From assembly GCA_002372875.1 (NCBI GenBank), contig DFJD01000116.1:1-24454 (forward strand): a stretch of 24,454 bases of DNA, given 5' to 3'. The notes below the pieces were generated by a model, which ran no database searches, had not been told where the DNA came from, and was given only the letters and a program-made list of their open reading frames with translations. This DNA comes from Clostridiales bacterium UBA3680 (GTDB lineage: Bacteria > Bacillota > Clostridia > Lachnospirales > CAG-274). Positions within the stretch are counted from its first letter, which is position 1, and each line of letters opens with the position of its first letter. Shown here piece by piece: positions 16,228-23,797 of this stretch. Made by a program: the position numbers and the translations under genes.

Positions 16228-16320
16228 ATGTTAAAAAGAATAATTTGCTTTATATTGGCACTTATTGTGCTGGGAATATTTTTTTACAACATTTTTTTTA
16301 TGGTCACACACGGTATTTGA
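16228..16320 (+). CDS. 30-aa single-pass membrane peptide
   Basis: An ORF starting one base after the hslO stop encodes MLKRIICFILALIVLGIFFY followed by NIFFMVTHGI. It has a positively charged start (K3, R4) and one hydrophobic helix of about 22 residues, the usual form of bacterial small membrane proteins. A GGGA about 10 bases upstream could serve as ribosome site but is weak. It lies in the gap between hslO and acpS and would otherwise leave 128 bases unexplained. Translation is plausible, not shown; no family recognised. Confidence 0.5.
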   Translation: MLKRIICFILALIVLGIFFYNIFFMVTHGI

Positions 16321-16354
16321 ACATAGATTAAAACACTGTCAAAGAGGTGATGTT

Positions 16355-16723
16355 ATGATCGTTGGAATAGGAACGGACATCGTTGAGATCTCCCGCTTTA
16401 GGAATATAAGCGAGGCTTTTTTGAAAAAAGTATATTCCGATGCGGAGCTTAGATTTTTTCACGGAACAAATCATGAATTTCTTGCAGGAAATTTTGCGGC
16501 AAAAGAAGCTGTTGCAAAGGCGCTTTCCACGGGTTTTCACGGCTGTTCGCCAAAGGAGATAGAAATACTTCGTATGCCAAGCGGCACACCTTACGCCGTA
16601 CTTAGCGGAAATGCCCGAATAATACATGAACGGGCGGGAAACGGAAAGATTTTTGTTTCCATTTCCCACAGCAAAGAAAACGCAACGGCATTTGCCGTGC
16701 TTGAAGGAGGCGAAAAAGCATGA
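16355..16723 (+). CDS. acpS: holo-[acyl-carrier-protein] synthase
   Basis: AcpS transfers 4'-phosphopantetheine from CoA to a serine of acyl carrier protein, enabling fatty acid synthesis. The 122-aa protein has the N-terminal GIGTDIVEISRF (4-15; metal ligand D8), the central FAAKEAVAKAL (47-57; E51 metal ligand, K55), and FVSISHSKENATAFAVLE near the end, the complete family set and normal length. An upstream extension of the frame exists, but GAGGTGA 5 bases before the ATG at 16355 fixes the start. The stop overlaps nnrD (ATGA), a neighbourhood common in Firmicutes. Confidence 0.95.
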   Translation: MIVGIGTDIVEISRFRNISEAFLKKVYSDAELRFFHGTNHEFLAGNFAAKEAVAKALSTGFHGCSPKEIEILRMPSGTPYAVLSGNARIIHERAGNGKIFVSISHSKENATAFAVLEGGEKA

Positions 16724-18183
16724 AGCTTGTAACCTCATTGCAAATGAAACGAATTGAAGAGGAGGCAATGAACGACAGGGGAGTGCCTTCTCTTTTGCTT
16801 ATGGAAAATGCGGCAAGAGGTGCCGTAGACGAAATAATTAAGCTAAACCCTAAAAGAGTTTGTATATTTGCCGGAAAGGGCAATAACGGAGGAGACGGTA
16901 TAGCCATTGCAAGAGGATTGATGACAAACGGGATCTATTCTCGAGTTTACTTCGTGGGAGAACCCGAAAAGGCGACTCTTGACTGCAATACAAACTATTC
17001 CGTTTTTAAGGCGTATGACGGTGAAATTGTAAGATACAAAGATAAGAATATAGATATAAGTGACTGCGATGTTATTGTTGATGCTCTTATAGGCACGGGA
17101 CTAAAGAAAAAGCTTTCCGATAAGTATGAAGAAATAGTCAACATAATAAACAGTGCCCCCGGAAAGGTCGTGGCTATAGATTGCCCTACGGGGGTCAATT
17201 CCGATTTCGGCTGGGATTATGACAGCGGAGTATATGCCGATATGACTATCTGCTTTCATTATGCAAAAACAGGGCTTATGTTATATCCCGCATACAAGCA
17301 TATCGGCAAGCTTGTGGTTAAAAATATAGGCATTCCCTACAAACCCGACGGTATTACGACCTTTACTCTTGAAAAAGATGAGGCGTCAAAGCTTATGCCC
17401 AAAAGGTTTTCTTCTTCACATAAGGGAAGTTACGGAAAGGCATGTTTTATTTCGGGGTGTGATACCATGGCAGGGGCTGCGGTGCTGAATGCCTCGGCTG
17501 CATACCATACGGGAAGTGGCCTTGTAAATGTATGCACGACCTCTAAGGCAATAGATGTGATACATACTCTTGTACCCGAGGCAGTAACAACCTTTAGGGA
17601 GGACTATCGTTCTCTTTTCGGCAATTCCGTCATTGCTTTAGGTTCGGGGCTTGGAAGAGATTTTGATAATGTTGTATACGATACCGTAAAAAATCATGAA
17701 GGAACACTTATTATCGATGCCGACGGCTTAAATGCCATAGCTTCAAACAAAAAAATAATAGACGAACATAAGGGAGAGTGTATAATAACTCCCCATATAA
17801 AGGAAATGAGCAGACTTGTCGGTTCCGATACAAAAACCGTCGGAGAAAATATGATCGGTATTGCAACCGATTATGCCAAAGCACATAATGTGACGGTAGT
17901 GCTGAAAAGTGCCAATTCCGTCATTGCCTCGCCCGATGGCAGGGTATGTATAAATATTTCGGGTAATTCGGGTCTTAGTAAGGGAGGAAGCGGAGATTGC
18001 CTTACTGGTATAATTACGGGTCTTTGCGCACAGGGTCTTAACTGCTTTGATGCCGCTTGTCTCGGAACATACATCTTCGGCAAGACAGGGGAGATAATGT
18101 CCCAAAAATACACTGAATACTCCGTTCAGGCATTTGAACTTACAAAAAACATTCACCTTGCAATAAAAGAATTGTTGGATTAA
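16720..18183 (+). CDS. nnrD: bifunctional NAD(P)HX epimerase / ADP-dependent NAD(P)HX dehydratase
   Basis: This enzyme repairs hydrated NAD(P)H: the N-terminal half (YjeF_N, NnrE) epimerises NAD(P)HX and the C-terminal half (NnrD) dehydrates it using ADP. In the 487-aa protein the epimerase is about 1-210, with AGKGNNGGDGIAIARG (51-66), DALIGTGL and AIDCPTGVNSDFGWD. The dehydratase is about 225-487, with SSHKGSYGKACFISG at its start, an ADXGLNAI-type segment (IIDADGLNAI) and the nucleotide-binding GNSGLSKGGSGDCLTG (D426 as likely catalytic base). Both active sites look intact. Last gene of the operon; a MITE begins two bases after its stop codon. Confidence 0.95.
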   Translation: MKLVTSLQMKRIEEEAMNDRGVPSLLLMENAARGAVDEIIKLNPKRVCIFAGKGNNGGDGIAIARGLMTNGIYSRVYFVGEPEKATLDCNTNYSVFKAYDGEIVRYKDKNIDISDCDVIVDALIGTGLKKKLSDKYEEIVNIINSAPGKVVAIDCPTGVNSDFGWDYDSGVYADMTICFHYAKTGLMLYPAYKHIGKLVVKNIGIPYKPDGITTFTLEKDEASKLMPKRFSSSHKGSYGKACFISGCDTMAGAAVLNASAAYHTGSGLVNVCTTSKAIDVIHTLVPEAVTTFREDYRSLFGNSVIALGSGLGRDFDNVVYDTVKNHEGTLIIDADGLNAIASNKKIIDEHKGECIITPHIKEMSRLVGSDTKTVGENMIGIATDYAKAHNVTVVLKSANSVIASPDGRVCINISGNSGLSKGGSGDCLTGIITGLCAQGLNCFDAACLGTYIFGKTGEIMSQKYTEYSVQAFELTKNIHLAIKELLD

Positions 18184-18184
18184 A

Positions 18185-18278
18185 ACTAAGGAAACACTGA
18201 TTAATTATTGGTGTTTCCTTGTCTGCGAAAACATTACCTCAAATCTGCTTCAAGTGAATTAACCAGTGCTTCCTTAGT
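18185..18278. mobile_element. 94-bp MITE (family member A)
   Basis: The terminal inverted repeats are ACTAAGGAAACACTGATTAATT (18185-18206) and, read as reverse complement of the right end, ACTAAGGAAGCACTGGTTAATT, 20 of 22 identical. The right 55 bases align well with the right end of the element at 21812-21999, so both belong to one family; this copy looks internally deleted. The left end is itself followed by a mirrored half copy (TATTGGTGTTTCCTT), giving a strong hairpin at 18188-18220. No coding capacity. It lies two bases behind nnrD and ten bases before the promoter of the Rpn gene. Confidence 0.75.
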
Positions 18279-18287
18279 AAAATACTA

Positions 18288-18316
18288 TTGCAAATAAAAC
18301 AATTATGATATATAAT
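18288..18316 (+). promoter_or_regulatory. sigma-A promoter of the Rpn nuclease gene
   Basis: TTGCAA (18288-18293), a 17-base spacer and TATAAT (18311-18316), 46 bases before the ATG at 18363. It starts ten bases after the MITE right end. Confidence 0.8.
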
Positions 18317-18362
18317 ATAGTTAAGAATAAAGCTAATAATAAAGCGTTTGAGAGGGTATGAT

Positions 18363-19247
18363 ATGGCTATAAACAGGGAACACAAAGACAGACTTTTCAG
18401 AGCCATCTTTGGAAGAGAAGAACATAAAAGTTGGACATTGAGCTTATATAACGCAATAAACAATTCCGACTACACAAATCCCGATGATATTCAGCTTACC
18501 GTAATAGAAGATGTTATCTATATGGGAATGAAAAATGATGTGTCATTTATTATAGGCGATACGCTGAATTTGTATGAACAGCAATCATCCAAAAATCCCA
18601 ATATGCCTTTAAGGTTTTTGGAGTATGTGGGAATGGCATATTCAAAGTATGTGGAATCGATTCCTTATTTTAACATTTACAGCAGTAAAGTTCAGAAGAT
18701 ACCCACACCGAAATTTATATGCTTCTATAACGGCACGGAGGGTGCTTCCGATAAAGAAGTATTGAAGCTGTCCGATGCCTATGACGGCGAGGGGGATGTT
18801 GAAGTAAAGGTTCTTATGCTGAACATCAACTACGGCTACAATGCAAAACTCTTGGAAGCTTGTAGACCTCTTTCCGATTACTCTTGGTTCATAGCAAAGA
18901 TACGAGATAATCAAAAAATAACGAACGACATTGAAAAATCAGTCGATATGGCAATCGAGGAACTTGACGAGACATCACCCATAAAGGAATTTATGATCCA
19001 AAACAAAGCGGAGGTGAGACATATGTGTATAACCGAATATGACGAAACAAAGGTTTTGGCGGCAGAAAGAGAAGAAGGCAGAGCCGAGGGTAGAGCTGAG
19101 GGTAGAGCCGAAGGTAGAGCTGAGGGCGTATTTGATACGTTAACCGATTTAGTGAAGAAAGGAATTTTATCCATAAGCCTTGCGGCACAGCAAGCAAATA
19201 TGTCCGTTTCGGAATTTGAGCTTAAAACAGGGTTAAAGGCTAATTAA
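18363..19247 (+). CDS. Rpn family PD-(D/E)XK nuclease (recombination-promoting nuclease / putative transposase)
   Basis: Rpn proteins are DNA endonucleases with a PD-(D/E)XK fold, first seen as recombination promoters and later reported as toxic antiphage proteins. The 294-aa product begins MAINREHKDRLFRAIFGREE, the family N-terminus, and shows the nuclease site as D59 (KNDVSF) with E72-x-Q74 (LYEQQSS). After a mixed middle domain comes a four-fold EGRA repeat (residues 238-255) and a helical tail. A TTG at 18348 could extend the frame by five residues, but GAGAGGG 6 bases before the ATG at 18363 supports that start. It has its own promoter and terminator and stands alone. An internal start at 19023 is annotated separately. 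Rpn genes are typically spread by horizontal transfer and vary in copy number. Confidence 0.93.
   Translation: MAINREHKDRLFRAIFGREEHKSWTLSLYNAINNSDYTNPDDIQLTVIEDVIYMGMKNDVSFIIGDTLNLYEQQSSKNPNMPLRFLEYVGMAYSKYVESIPYFNIYSSKVQKIPTPKFICFYNGTEGASDKEVLKLSDAYDGEGDVEVKVLMLNINYGYNAKLLEACRPLSDYSWFIAKIRDNQKITNDIEKSVDMAIEELDETSPIKEFMIQNKAEVRHMCITEYDETKVLAAEREEGRAEGRAEGRAEGRAEGVFDTLTDLVKKGILSISLAAQQANMSVSEFELKTGLKAN
19023..19247 (+). CDS. predicted intragenic C-terminal product of the Rpn gene (possible antitoxin)
   Basis: Inside the Rpn gene a full GGAGGTGA (19010-19017) lies 8 bases before an in-frame ATG at codon 221. Translation from there gives a 74-aa protein, MCITEYDETKV... to the shared C-terminus, lacking the nuclease core. 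Small in-frame products from internal starts are known for E. coli Rpn proteins, where they block the full-length toxin. That this one is made and has the same role is inference. The Shine-Dalgarno is as good as any in the window and better than that of the full-length ORF. Confidence 0.6.
   Translation: MCITEYDETKVLAAEREEGRAEGRAEGRAEGRAEGVFDTLTDLVKKGILSISLAAQQANMSVSEFELKTGLKAN
19074..19127 (+). repeat. 12-bp tandem repeat within the Rpn gene (4.5 units)
   Basis: The unit GAAGGCAGAGCC and near copies encode Glu-Gly-Arg-Ala four times, then Glu-Gly. The unit length is a multiple of three, so copy-number slippage would keep the frame and change the spacing between the nuclease core and the helical tail. 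It would also change the length of the internal product. Confidence 0.85.
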
Positions 19248-19329
19248 TGTTTAATGTTCATAAGAAAATCAACTATGTAAGAAATGAGCATTATGTACTT
19301 TAAAACAACGATATAGCAATTGATTAAGG

Positions 19330-19371
19330 GGCTTGGCAGAGGTATATAAACATCTCTGCCAAGCCTTTTTT
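19330..19371 (+). terminator. intrinsic terminator after the Rpn gene
   Basis: A perfect 12-bp stem GGCTTGGCAGAG / CTCTGCCAAGCC with a 12-base loop and a T6 tract. It is 82 bases after the stop codon. The 306-base gap between the Rpn gene and the next gene holds only this terminator and the promoter at 19447. Confidence 0.95.
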
Positions 19372-19446
19372 GTGCTTGCCGGAAAACAGCCTATTATTTG
19401 GTTATAATTTACATATTTTATTTATAAAACATTTACAATTATAATG

Positions 19447-19475
19447 TTGAATATTTTGGGTATTTGTGGTACTAT
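19447..19475 (+). promoter_or_regulatory. probable promoter of the beta-helix dockerin gene
   Basis: TTGAAT (19447-19452), a 17-base spacer and TACTAT (19470-19475), about 80 bases before the ATG at 19554. The surrounding DNA is very AT-rich, so other weak pairs also exist. Confidence 0.5.
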
Positions 19476-19553
19476 GTTTCTATGAGAAGTATACATAAAC
19501 AAGAACGGAGAAATGCAGAAAACAAAGGAAAATCAAAATAAGGGGGAAATTAT

Positions 19554-21683
19554 ATGAACAAAGCGAAAAAGATTTTTGCCGTAATATTTGCGATTATGGC
19601 GGTTATGCTGATGAGTACGGCGGTATTTGCTATGTCGGGCAGCGGAAGTAAATTTGATCCGTTTTGTGTGGATACTGCAAGTGAACTGACGGAATGTTTC
19701 ACATCAAAAAGATATCTTAGTAATGTGTACATTAAATTAAATAAAAATATTGACGGAGCTGTAGCTTGGTATTACCAAACAAATTATCAAAATTTCCATC
19801 TTGACCTTAATGGTAAAACTTGGAGCGGAGCAATTATTTTAGCTATAAATAATTCAAGTCTTACAATAGATTCCGAAAAGGGCGGATACATAAAAGGAAC
19901 CAAAAACAGCCTTGCAACTTTTGAAGTTGGCTCGGGCGGGAAATTGGTAATAAATAACGGTATTATTGAAAATATGGACTCATATCCTATATACTCAAAG
20001 GGCGAGGTTATTGTCAATGGCGGAACAATAAGGGGCAATTTAGCTGCCATCTTCCATCAGGATGGAACTGTAAAAATAAACGGCGGAACATTTACGGCTA
20101 CCGGTGATGAAGAACCTGTTAATTGTTATGGTGAAGATGAAGTCAATGGTGGTATTTACAATGGGCTAAATTATGGATTTGTTAAATTAAGATGTAATGT
20201 ATACAATGCCGAGATACATGGTTTCAAAATAAGTGACAAAAGCCAAATAATCGGTAAATTATACAATACTACACTATATGCACCTATTGATATAACCGGA
20301 GAGGGCACATATTTATTAAAGGATATTGCGGGAGATAATACGGTAACCATTGATGGGAAAACGGCAGATTTAAACAGCGATATTTCTATTCTGTCCGGTG
20401 CAAGTAAAGTTGTGTTTTCCCCGTCAAAAGAAATTGTTTCAAGAGTTGAGTTATTGGATGATGTAACTCCTTTTGATGGTGAAACACCTGTAATACCTAA
20501 CAATCCGGACACAAGTTTATATAATTATACAGCAAATTGGTATTATCCAGGCAGTACAACAAAGGTGAATAAATTTGAAGGCGACACAACTTATGACCTT
20601 GTTGTTGAGCTGACGATGAAAAATAGTAATTATGAGTTTTCACCAAAAACTATTGTAACAATACCAAGTCGATATTATGATTCTGCTCTCGTTCCTGAAG
20701 TAAATGCTTCTTCGAGTAAATTGACCGCAACATTTTCTATGAAAGCGTTTAGTTCATACACTGTTTCTTTTAATAAAAGTGAAGTCACAAGCGGAGAAAT
20801 GGGAAATGTGACGGTCAAATACGGAGATATATATACTTTACCGAATTGTGAATTTGTCGGAACAAACGGAAAAATATTCTCTAATTGGCAAATTTACGGC
20901 TCGGGATATGTTGGTGAAATTAAAAATGCAGGAGCTTCTATAACTATTATTGGCAATGTAACACTTTATCCTCAATGGAAATCAGCACCGCTTATAACCG
21001 TAACATACGATACGGGCAGCAGTTCTGCTAAAATTGAATCAACTACTTTATATGCAGGACAAAAAATCAATAAGCCTCAAATTGATGATTTTGACGGTAA
21101 AATCATAATTGGTTGGTATACGGACAGTGGATATACAACAGAGTTTGATTTTGATTCTATTTTATATGAAAATACAACACTTTATGCAAAGCTGACTGAT
21201 ATCAATAATAGCTTAGTGATTGAGGATATGAATGTGGATGGTATATATACTGTTTATTACGGTGACAAAATATCTTTGACCGCTCCCGCACTTCCTTCCG
21301 GCGGTGGTCAGTATGCACGCTCGTGGGCAGTTTCTGCCGATGGAATTGATACTATTTCAGGCAACAGTAAAATACTTACTATCAATGAAAAAGTTATACC
21401 GGCAGAGAAAACAGCTACGGTCAATCTTAAAATACTAATGTGGACAGCAATAGATTATATCCCATATAATACATATACATATTACATTAAAGTGATTTAC
21501 AAACAGGGTGATATCGATGGCAGCGGTGAAGTAGAAAGTGAAGATGCAGCAAAATTGTTAAAGCACGTAAGCGAGACAGAAAATCTTTCTGCCGATGTTC
21601 TTAAACGTGCAGATATGGACTATAACAGCCAAGTTGATATGCGAGATGTAATCCTCATTCTTAAAAAAGCAGAAACAGCCTAA
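19554..21683 (+). CDS. large secreted beta-helix, repeat and dockerin protein
   Basis: A 709-aa secreted protein. Residues 1-26 are a signal peptide (AVFA-MS). Residues about 35-300 are an Asn/Gly-rich parallel beta-helix with pectate-lyase-like ladder repeats (LTIDSEKGGYIKG, LVINNGIIENM, VIVNGGTIRG, VKINGGTFTA). Residues about 395-560 hold InlB/Listeria-Bacteroides-type beta repeats (the phrase TLYPQWK at 476-482 and TLYAKL near 546 are typical). The C-terminal 60 residues form a dockerin (loops DIDGSGEVESED and DMDYNSQVDMRD). It probably attaches to a cohesin-bearing surface complex and contacts host or plant material; no catalytic site is evident. Three 60-base lines counted gave 27-37% G+C, below the roughly 48% of lines counted in mrdA and in the amidohydrolase gene, a possible sign of separate origin. 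AAGGGGGAA precedes the ATG. It is followed by a strong terminator. Confidence 0.85.
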   Translation: MNKAKKIFAVIFAIMAVMLMSTAVFAMSGSGSKFDPFCVDTASELTECFTSKRYLSNVYIKLNKNIDGAVAWYYQTNYQNFHLDLNGKTWSGAIILAINNSSLTIDSEKGGYIKGTKNSLATFEVGSGGKLVINNGIIENMDSYPIYSKGEVIVNGGTIRGNLAAIFHQDGTVKINGGTFTATGDEEPVNCYGEDEVNGGIYNGLNYGFVKLRCNVYNAEIHGFKISDKSQIIGKLYNTTLYAPIDITGEGTYLLKDIAGDNTVTIDGKTADLNSDISILSGASKVVFSPSKEIVSRVELLDDVTPFDGETPVIPNNPDTSLYNYTANWYYPGSTTKVNKFEGDTTYDLVVELTMKNSNYEFSPKTIVTIPSRYYDSALVPEVNASSSKLTATFSMKAFSSYTVSFNKSEVTSGEMGNVTVKYGDIYTLPNCEFVGTNGKIFSNWQIYGSGYVGEIKNAGASITIIGNVTLYPQWKSAPLITVTYDTGSSSAKIESTTLYAGQKINKPQIDDFDGKIIIGWYTDSGYTTEFDFDSILYENTTLYAKLTDINNSLVIEDMNVDGIYTVYYGDKISLTAPALPSGGGQYARSWAVSADGIDTISGNSKILTINEKVIPAEKTATVNLKILMWTAIDYIPYNTYTYYIKVIYKQGDIDGSGEVESEDAAKLLKHVSETENLSADVLKRADMDYNSQVDMRDVILILKKAETA

Positions 21684-21691
21684 TTATTTTT

Positions 21692-21723
21692 AGGGCAAGG
21701 CAAAAAATGCCTTGCCCTTTTTT
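21692..21723 (+). terminator. intrinsic terminator after the beta-helix dockerin gene
   Basis: A perfect 11-bp stem AGGGCAAGGCA / TGCCTTGCCCT with a 5-base A loop and a run of T. It starts 9 bases after the stop codon. Between here and the amidohydrolase gene lies only the MITE at 21812-21999. Confidence 0.95.
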
Positions 21724-21811
21724 CGGCATTATACTAAATTTTATCTATGATCCTTTTTTTATAATTACTCCTACACTTCATAAGGTTTCACAGGAATAGC
21801 GGGTATATTTT

Positions 21812-21999
21812 GGGAAACACTGATCAAATTGATCATTCGCAAATTTGGCTATTACCTAATACCGCATCAAATCCCGAAGGGAAGGGCTATTTTGCGTGGC
21901 AAAACAGCCGCTATATAGCTTATGGCTATCTCCACGGGTCTTTTTTGTTTGCGATAATATTATTGCAATCTGTTTCAATTGAATTAATCGGTGTTTCCC
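21812..21999. mobile_element. 188-bp MITE (family member B)
   Basis: The ends are GGGAAACACTGATCAAATTGA and, as reverse complement of the right end, GGGAAACACCGATTAATTCAATTGA: imperfect terminal inverted repeats. The right 55 bases align with those of the 94-bp element at 18185-18278. The interior has no coding capacity; a long open frame running through it (21810-22337) overlaps the amidohydrolase on the other strand and is judged spurious. No perfect target duplication was seen at the ends. It ends 11 bases from the stop codon of the amidohydrolase. Confidence 0.75.
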
Positions 22000-22010
22000 T
22001 TAATATGACT

Positions 22011-23687
22011 TTATGCAGAGAAAACTTTCTTTCCCTCAAAATAAGTAGCTACAGGCTTGGCGGTGTGGATCTCATCCTCGGGGCAGGACAGCACGTCCTT
22101 GTTGACGAGGAGAAAATCGGCATATTTACCTTCGCGGATGCTGCCTCTTTCATTCTCAATGAACATCTGCTTTGCACATCCTATGGTCAGAGCCGTGAGA
22201 GCCTGCTCGCGTGTAACTCCCTCTTCGCGCCACCACGGTTCTCCCTTCACAGTCGGGTGTACGCATGTAACCGCAATCTCCATAATGCCGAACGGATCGT
22301 CGGGGCTACCGCCGAGTGCGGGGTAATCCGAGTGTGAGGACACATTGACACCGTGCTCAAAGTAGGATTTTATGGGATACGCCTTATCCTCCATGCCTGC
22401 GGGAACTATATTTTTTAGCACCTCGGAACCCCCTGTCTGCATATTATGCCAAAGCATACCTGCAGTAGCATAGATGTTATGTTCCGACATACGCTTCCAA
22501 TCTTCATCGTTTACATTACGTACATGCACGATCGTATTGCGCATTTCATCCTTACCGCCGTTTACAAATGCACTGACAGCGCGGTTTACGGCTTTGTTAC
22601 CCATCGTATGAACATGCATGCTCATGCCTTTTTCGTTTACCTTGCGGGTAATATCTGTCGTTTCCTCTTCCGTCCAGTTGACCAGACCTTGATGTCCGTC
22701 GGGATATAAGGGATCCACAAATCCTGTGCCGCCTTCTACGGTACCGTCCATAAAGAGTTTGACCCAATGGGGTACTACGTGTGTGGAAGCGTATTTTCTT
22801 GCCTCATCAGCCTTATCCAGTGCAAGGTCTATGTCCATCCAACTCTCAATTTCATAGCTTAAGCCCAGGATAAAATGCATATCTCCGGCATCGTCCATTT
22901 GACGGGCACCTTGATAGAAATGATCATTATAGAAATAGTTGCCCCAGCCGTCGATAAACATCGTGTAGCCCTCAGACAGGAGCTGCTCCTGAATTTTCAA
23001 CATATTTTCTTTCGCTGTTTCAACGGTATAGAGCCTGTCATTGTCCAGGAATGAACGTACAAAGGTACCTGCCTGCTCTTTCAGAAAGCCCGTAGGAGTA
23101 CCGTCGGCACCCATCACTATCTCGCCGCCTCTTACTTCTTTCCGGAGTACGGTGCCGTCTTCCTTCATGATACCGGCTTTGATCAGACAAAGCGTGTTTA
23201 CCAGCCCCTTATGTCCTTCCTCGTCTGCGAAGTATATGGGAATATCGCTGCATATTTCATCCAACTGCTGACGGGTTGGCATATTATCCTTGAAATGCAT
23301 ATAATCCCATCCGAAGCCAAATATCGTTGTTCCTCCCATTTCTCTCGCCTTCTTCACGGCAGCGGGGAGGATCTCTTTCAGGAATTTATCCGGATCATCA
23401 TTCGCTCCTAGTATCGTACCGACAGATTTCATGGCATATCCCATCGAATAATGTGCGTGACCGTTTCCGCAAGAAGGCATTATGAGCCCCTTTCCGGAAT
23501 GATCCAGAATTTCGGTTTTGCCGTCCTCAATAAATGCTTCGGCTCCTTTTCTATCACCGACATAAACATACTTTCCGTCCTTTACGGCAAATGCTTCTTC
23601 TATCCGATCATTTTCAGAAGTGAAGATCTTGCCATATACGATCAGATCGGCGCCACCCATATTTTTTTTGGTCTCATTTATACTCAT
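22011..23687 (-). CDS. YtcJ-like metal-dependent amidohydrolase
   Basis: A 558-aa member of the amidohydrolase superfamily (Amidohydro_3/YtcJ group), cytosolic hydrolases of amide or related bonds with a TIM-barrel site. Features: the N-terminal composite beta domain (ADLIVYGKIFTSENDRIEEAFAVKDGKYVYVGD), the first metal motif H77-A-H79, K310-LFMDGTVEGGTGF, H358-x-H360, H388 and D454 in SHSDYPALG, and the C-terminal KYADFLLVNKDVL. The metal motif lacks the usual Asp before HxH (here GNGHAH), so substrate and metal site may differ from well-known members. The substrate is unknown. GAGGAG precedes the ATG by about 8 bases. It is monocistronic, with repeat copy 2 upstream and a MITE downstream. 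Confidence 0.88.
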   Translation of the reverse strand: MSINETKKNMGGADLIVYGKIFTSENDRIEEAFAVKDGKYVYVGDRKGAEAFIEDGKTEILDHSGKGLIMPSCGNGHAHYSMGYAMKSVGTILGANDDPDKFLKEILPAAVKKAREMGGTTIFGFGWDYMHFKDNMPTRQQLDEICSDIPIYFADEEGHKGLVNTLCLIKAGIMKEDGTVLRKEVRGGEIVMGADGTPTGFLKEQAGTFVRSFLDNDRLYTVETAKENMLKIQEQLLSEGYTMFIDGWGNYFYNDHFYQGARQMDDAGDMHFILGLSYEIESWMDIDLALDKADEARKYASTHVVPHWVKLFMDGTVEGGTGFVDPLYPDGHQGLVNWTEEETTDITRKVNEKGMSMHVHTMGNKAVNRAVSAFVNGGKDEMRNTIVHVRNVNDEDWKRMSEHNIYATAGMLWHNMQTGGSEVLKNIVPAGMEDKAYPIKSYFEHGVNVSSHSDYPALGGSPDDPFGIMEIAVTCVHPTVKGEPWWREEGVTREQALTALTIGCAKQMFIENERGSIREGKYADFLLVNKDVLSCPEDEIHTAKPVATYFEGKKVFSA

Positions 23688-23716
23688 TTATAAATCTCCT
23701 CTCTTTAACATATATC

Positions 23717-23745
23717 ATTATATAGTTTCATTTTCTTACAGCTAA
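23717..23745 (-). promoter_or_regulatory. possible promoter of the amidohydrolase gene
   Basis: On the minus strand a TATAAT (23717-23722) lies about 30 bases before the ATG. A -35 about 17 bases upstream (TTAGCT) is weak, so this is a tentative call. The TTGACA at the end of repeat copy 2 is too far from this -10 to be its partner. Confidence 0.35.
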
Positions 23746-23797
23746 ATTGCCTTTTCGTATCACTCATTGTTTTGTTCTCATTTCAATTTATTCTTTG

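Noticed and set aside
21810..22337. 175-codon plus-strand open frame through the MITE and the 3' end of the amidohydrolase gene
   Set aside because: It lies antisense to a gene with clear family motifs, starts inside MITE terminal sequence and has no ribosome site or recognisable protein features.
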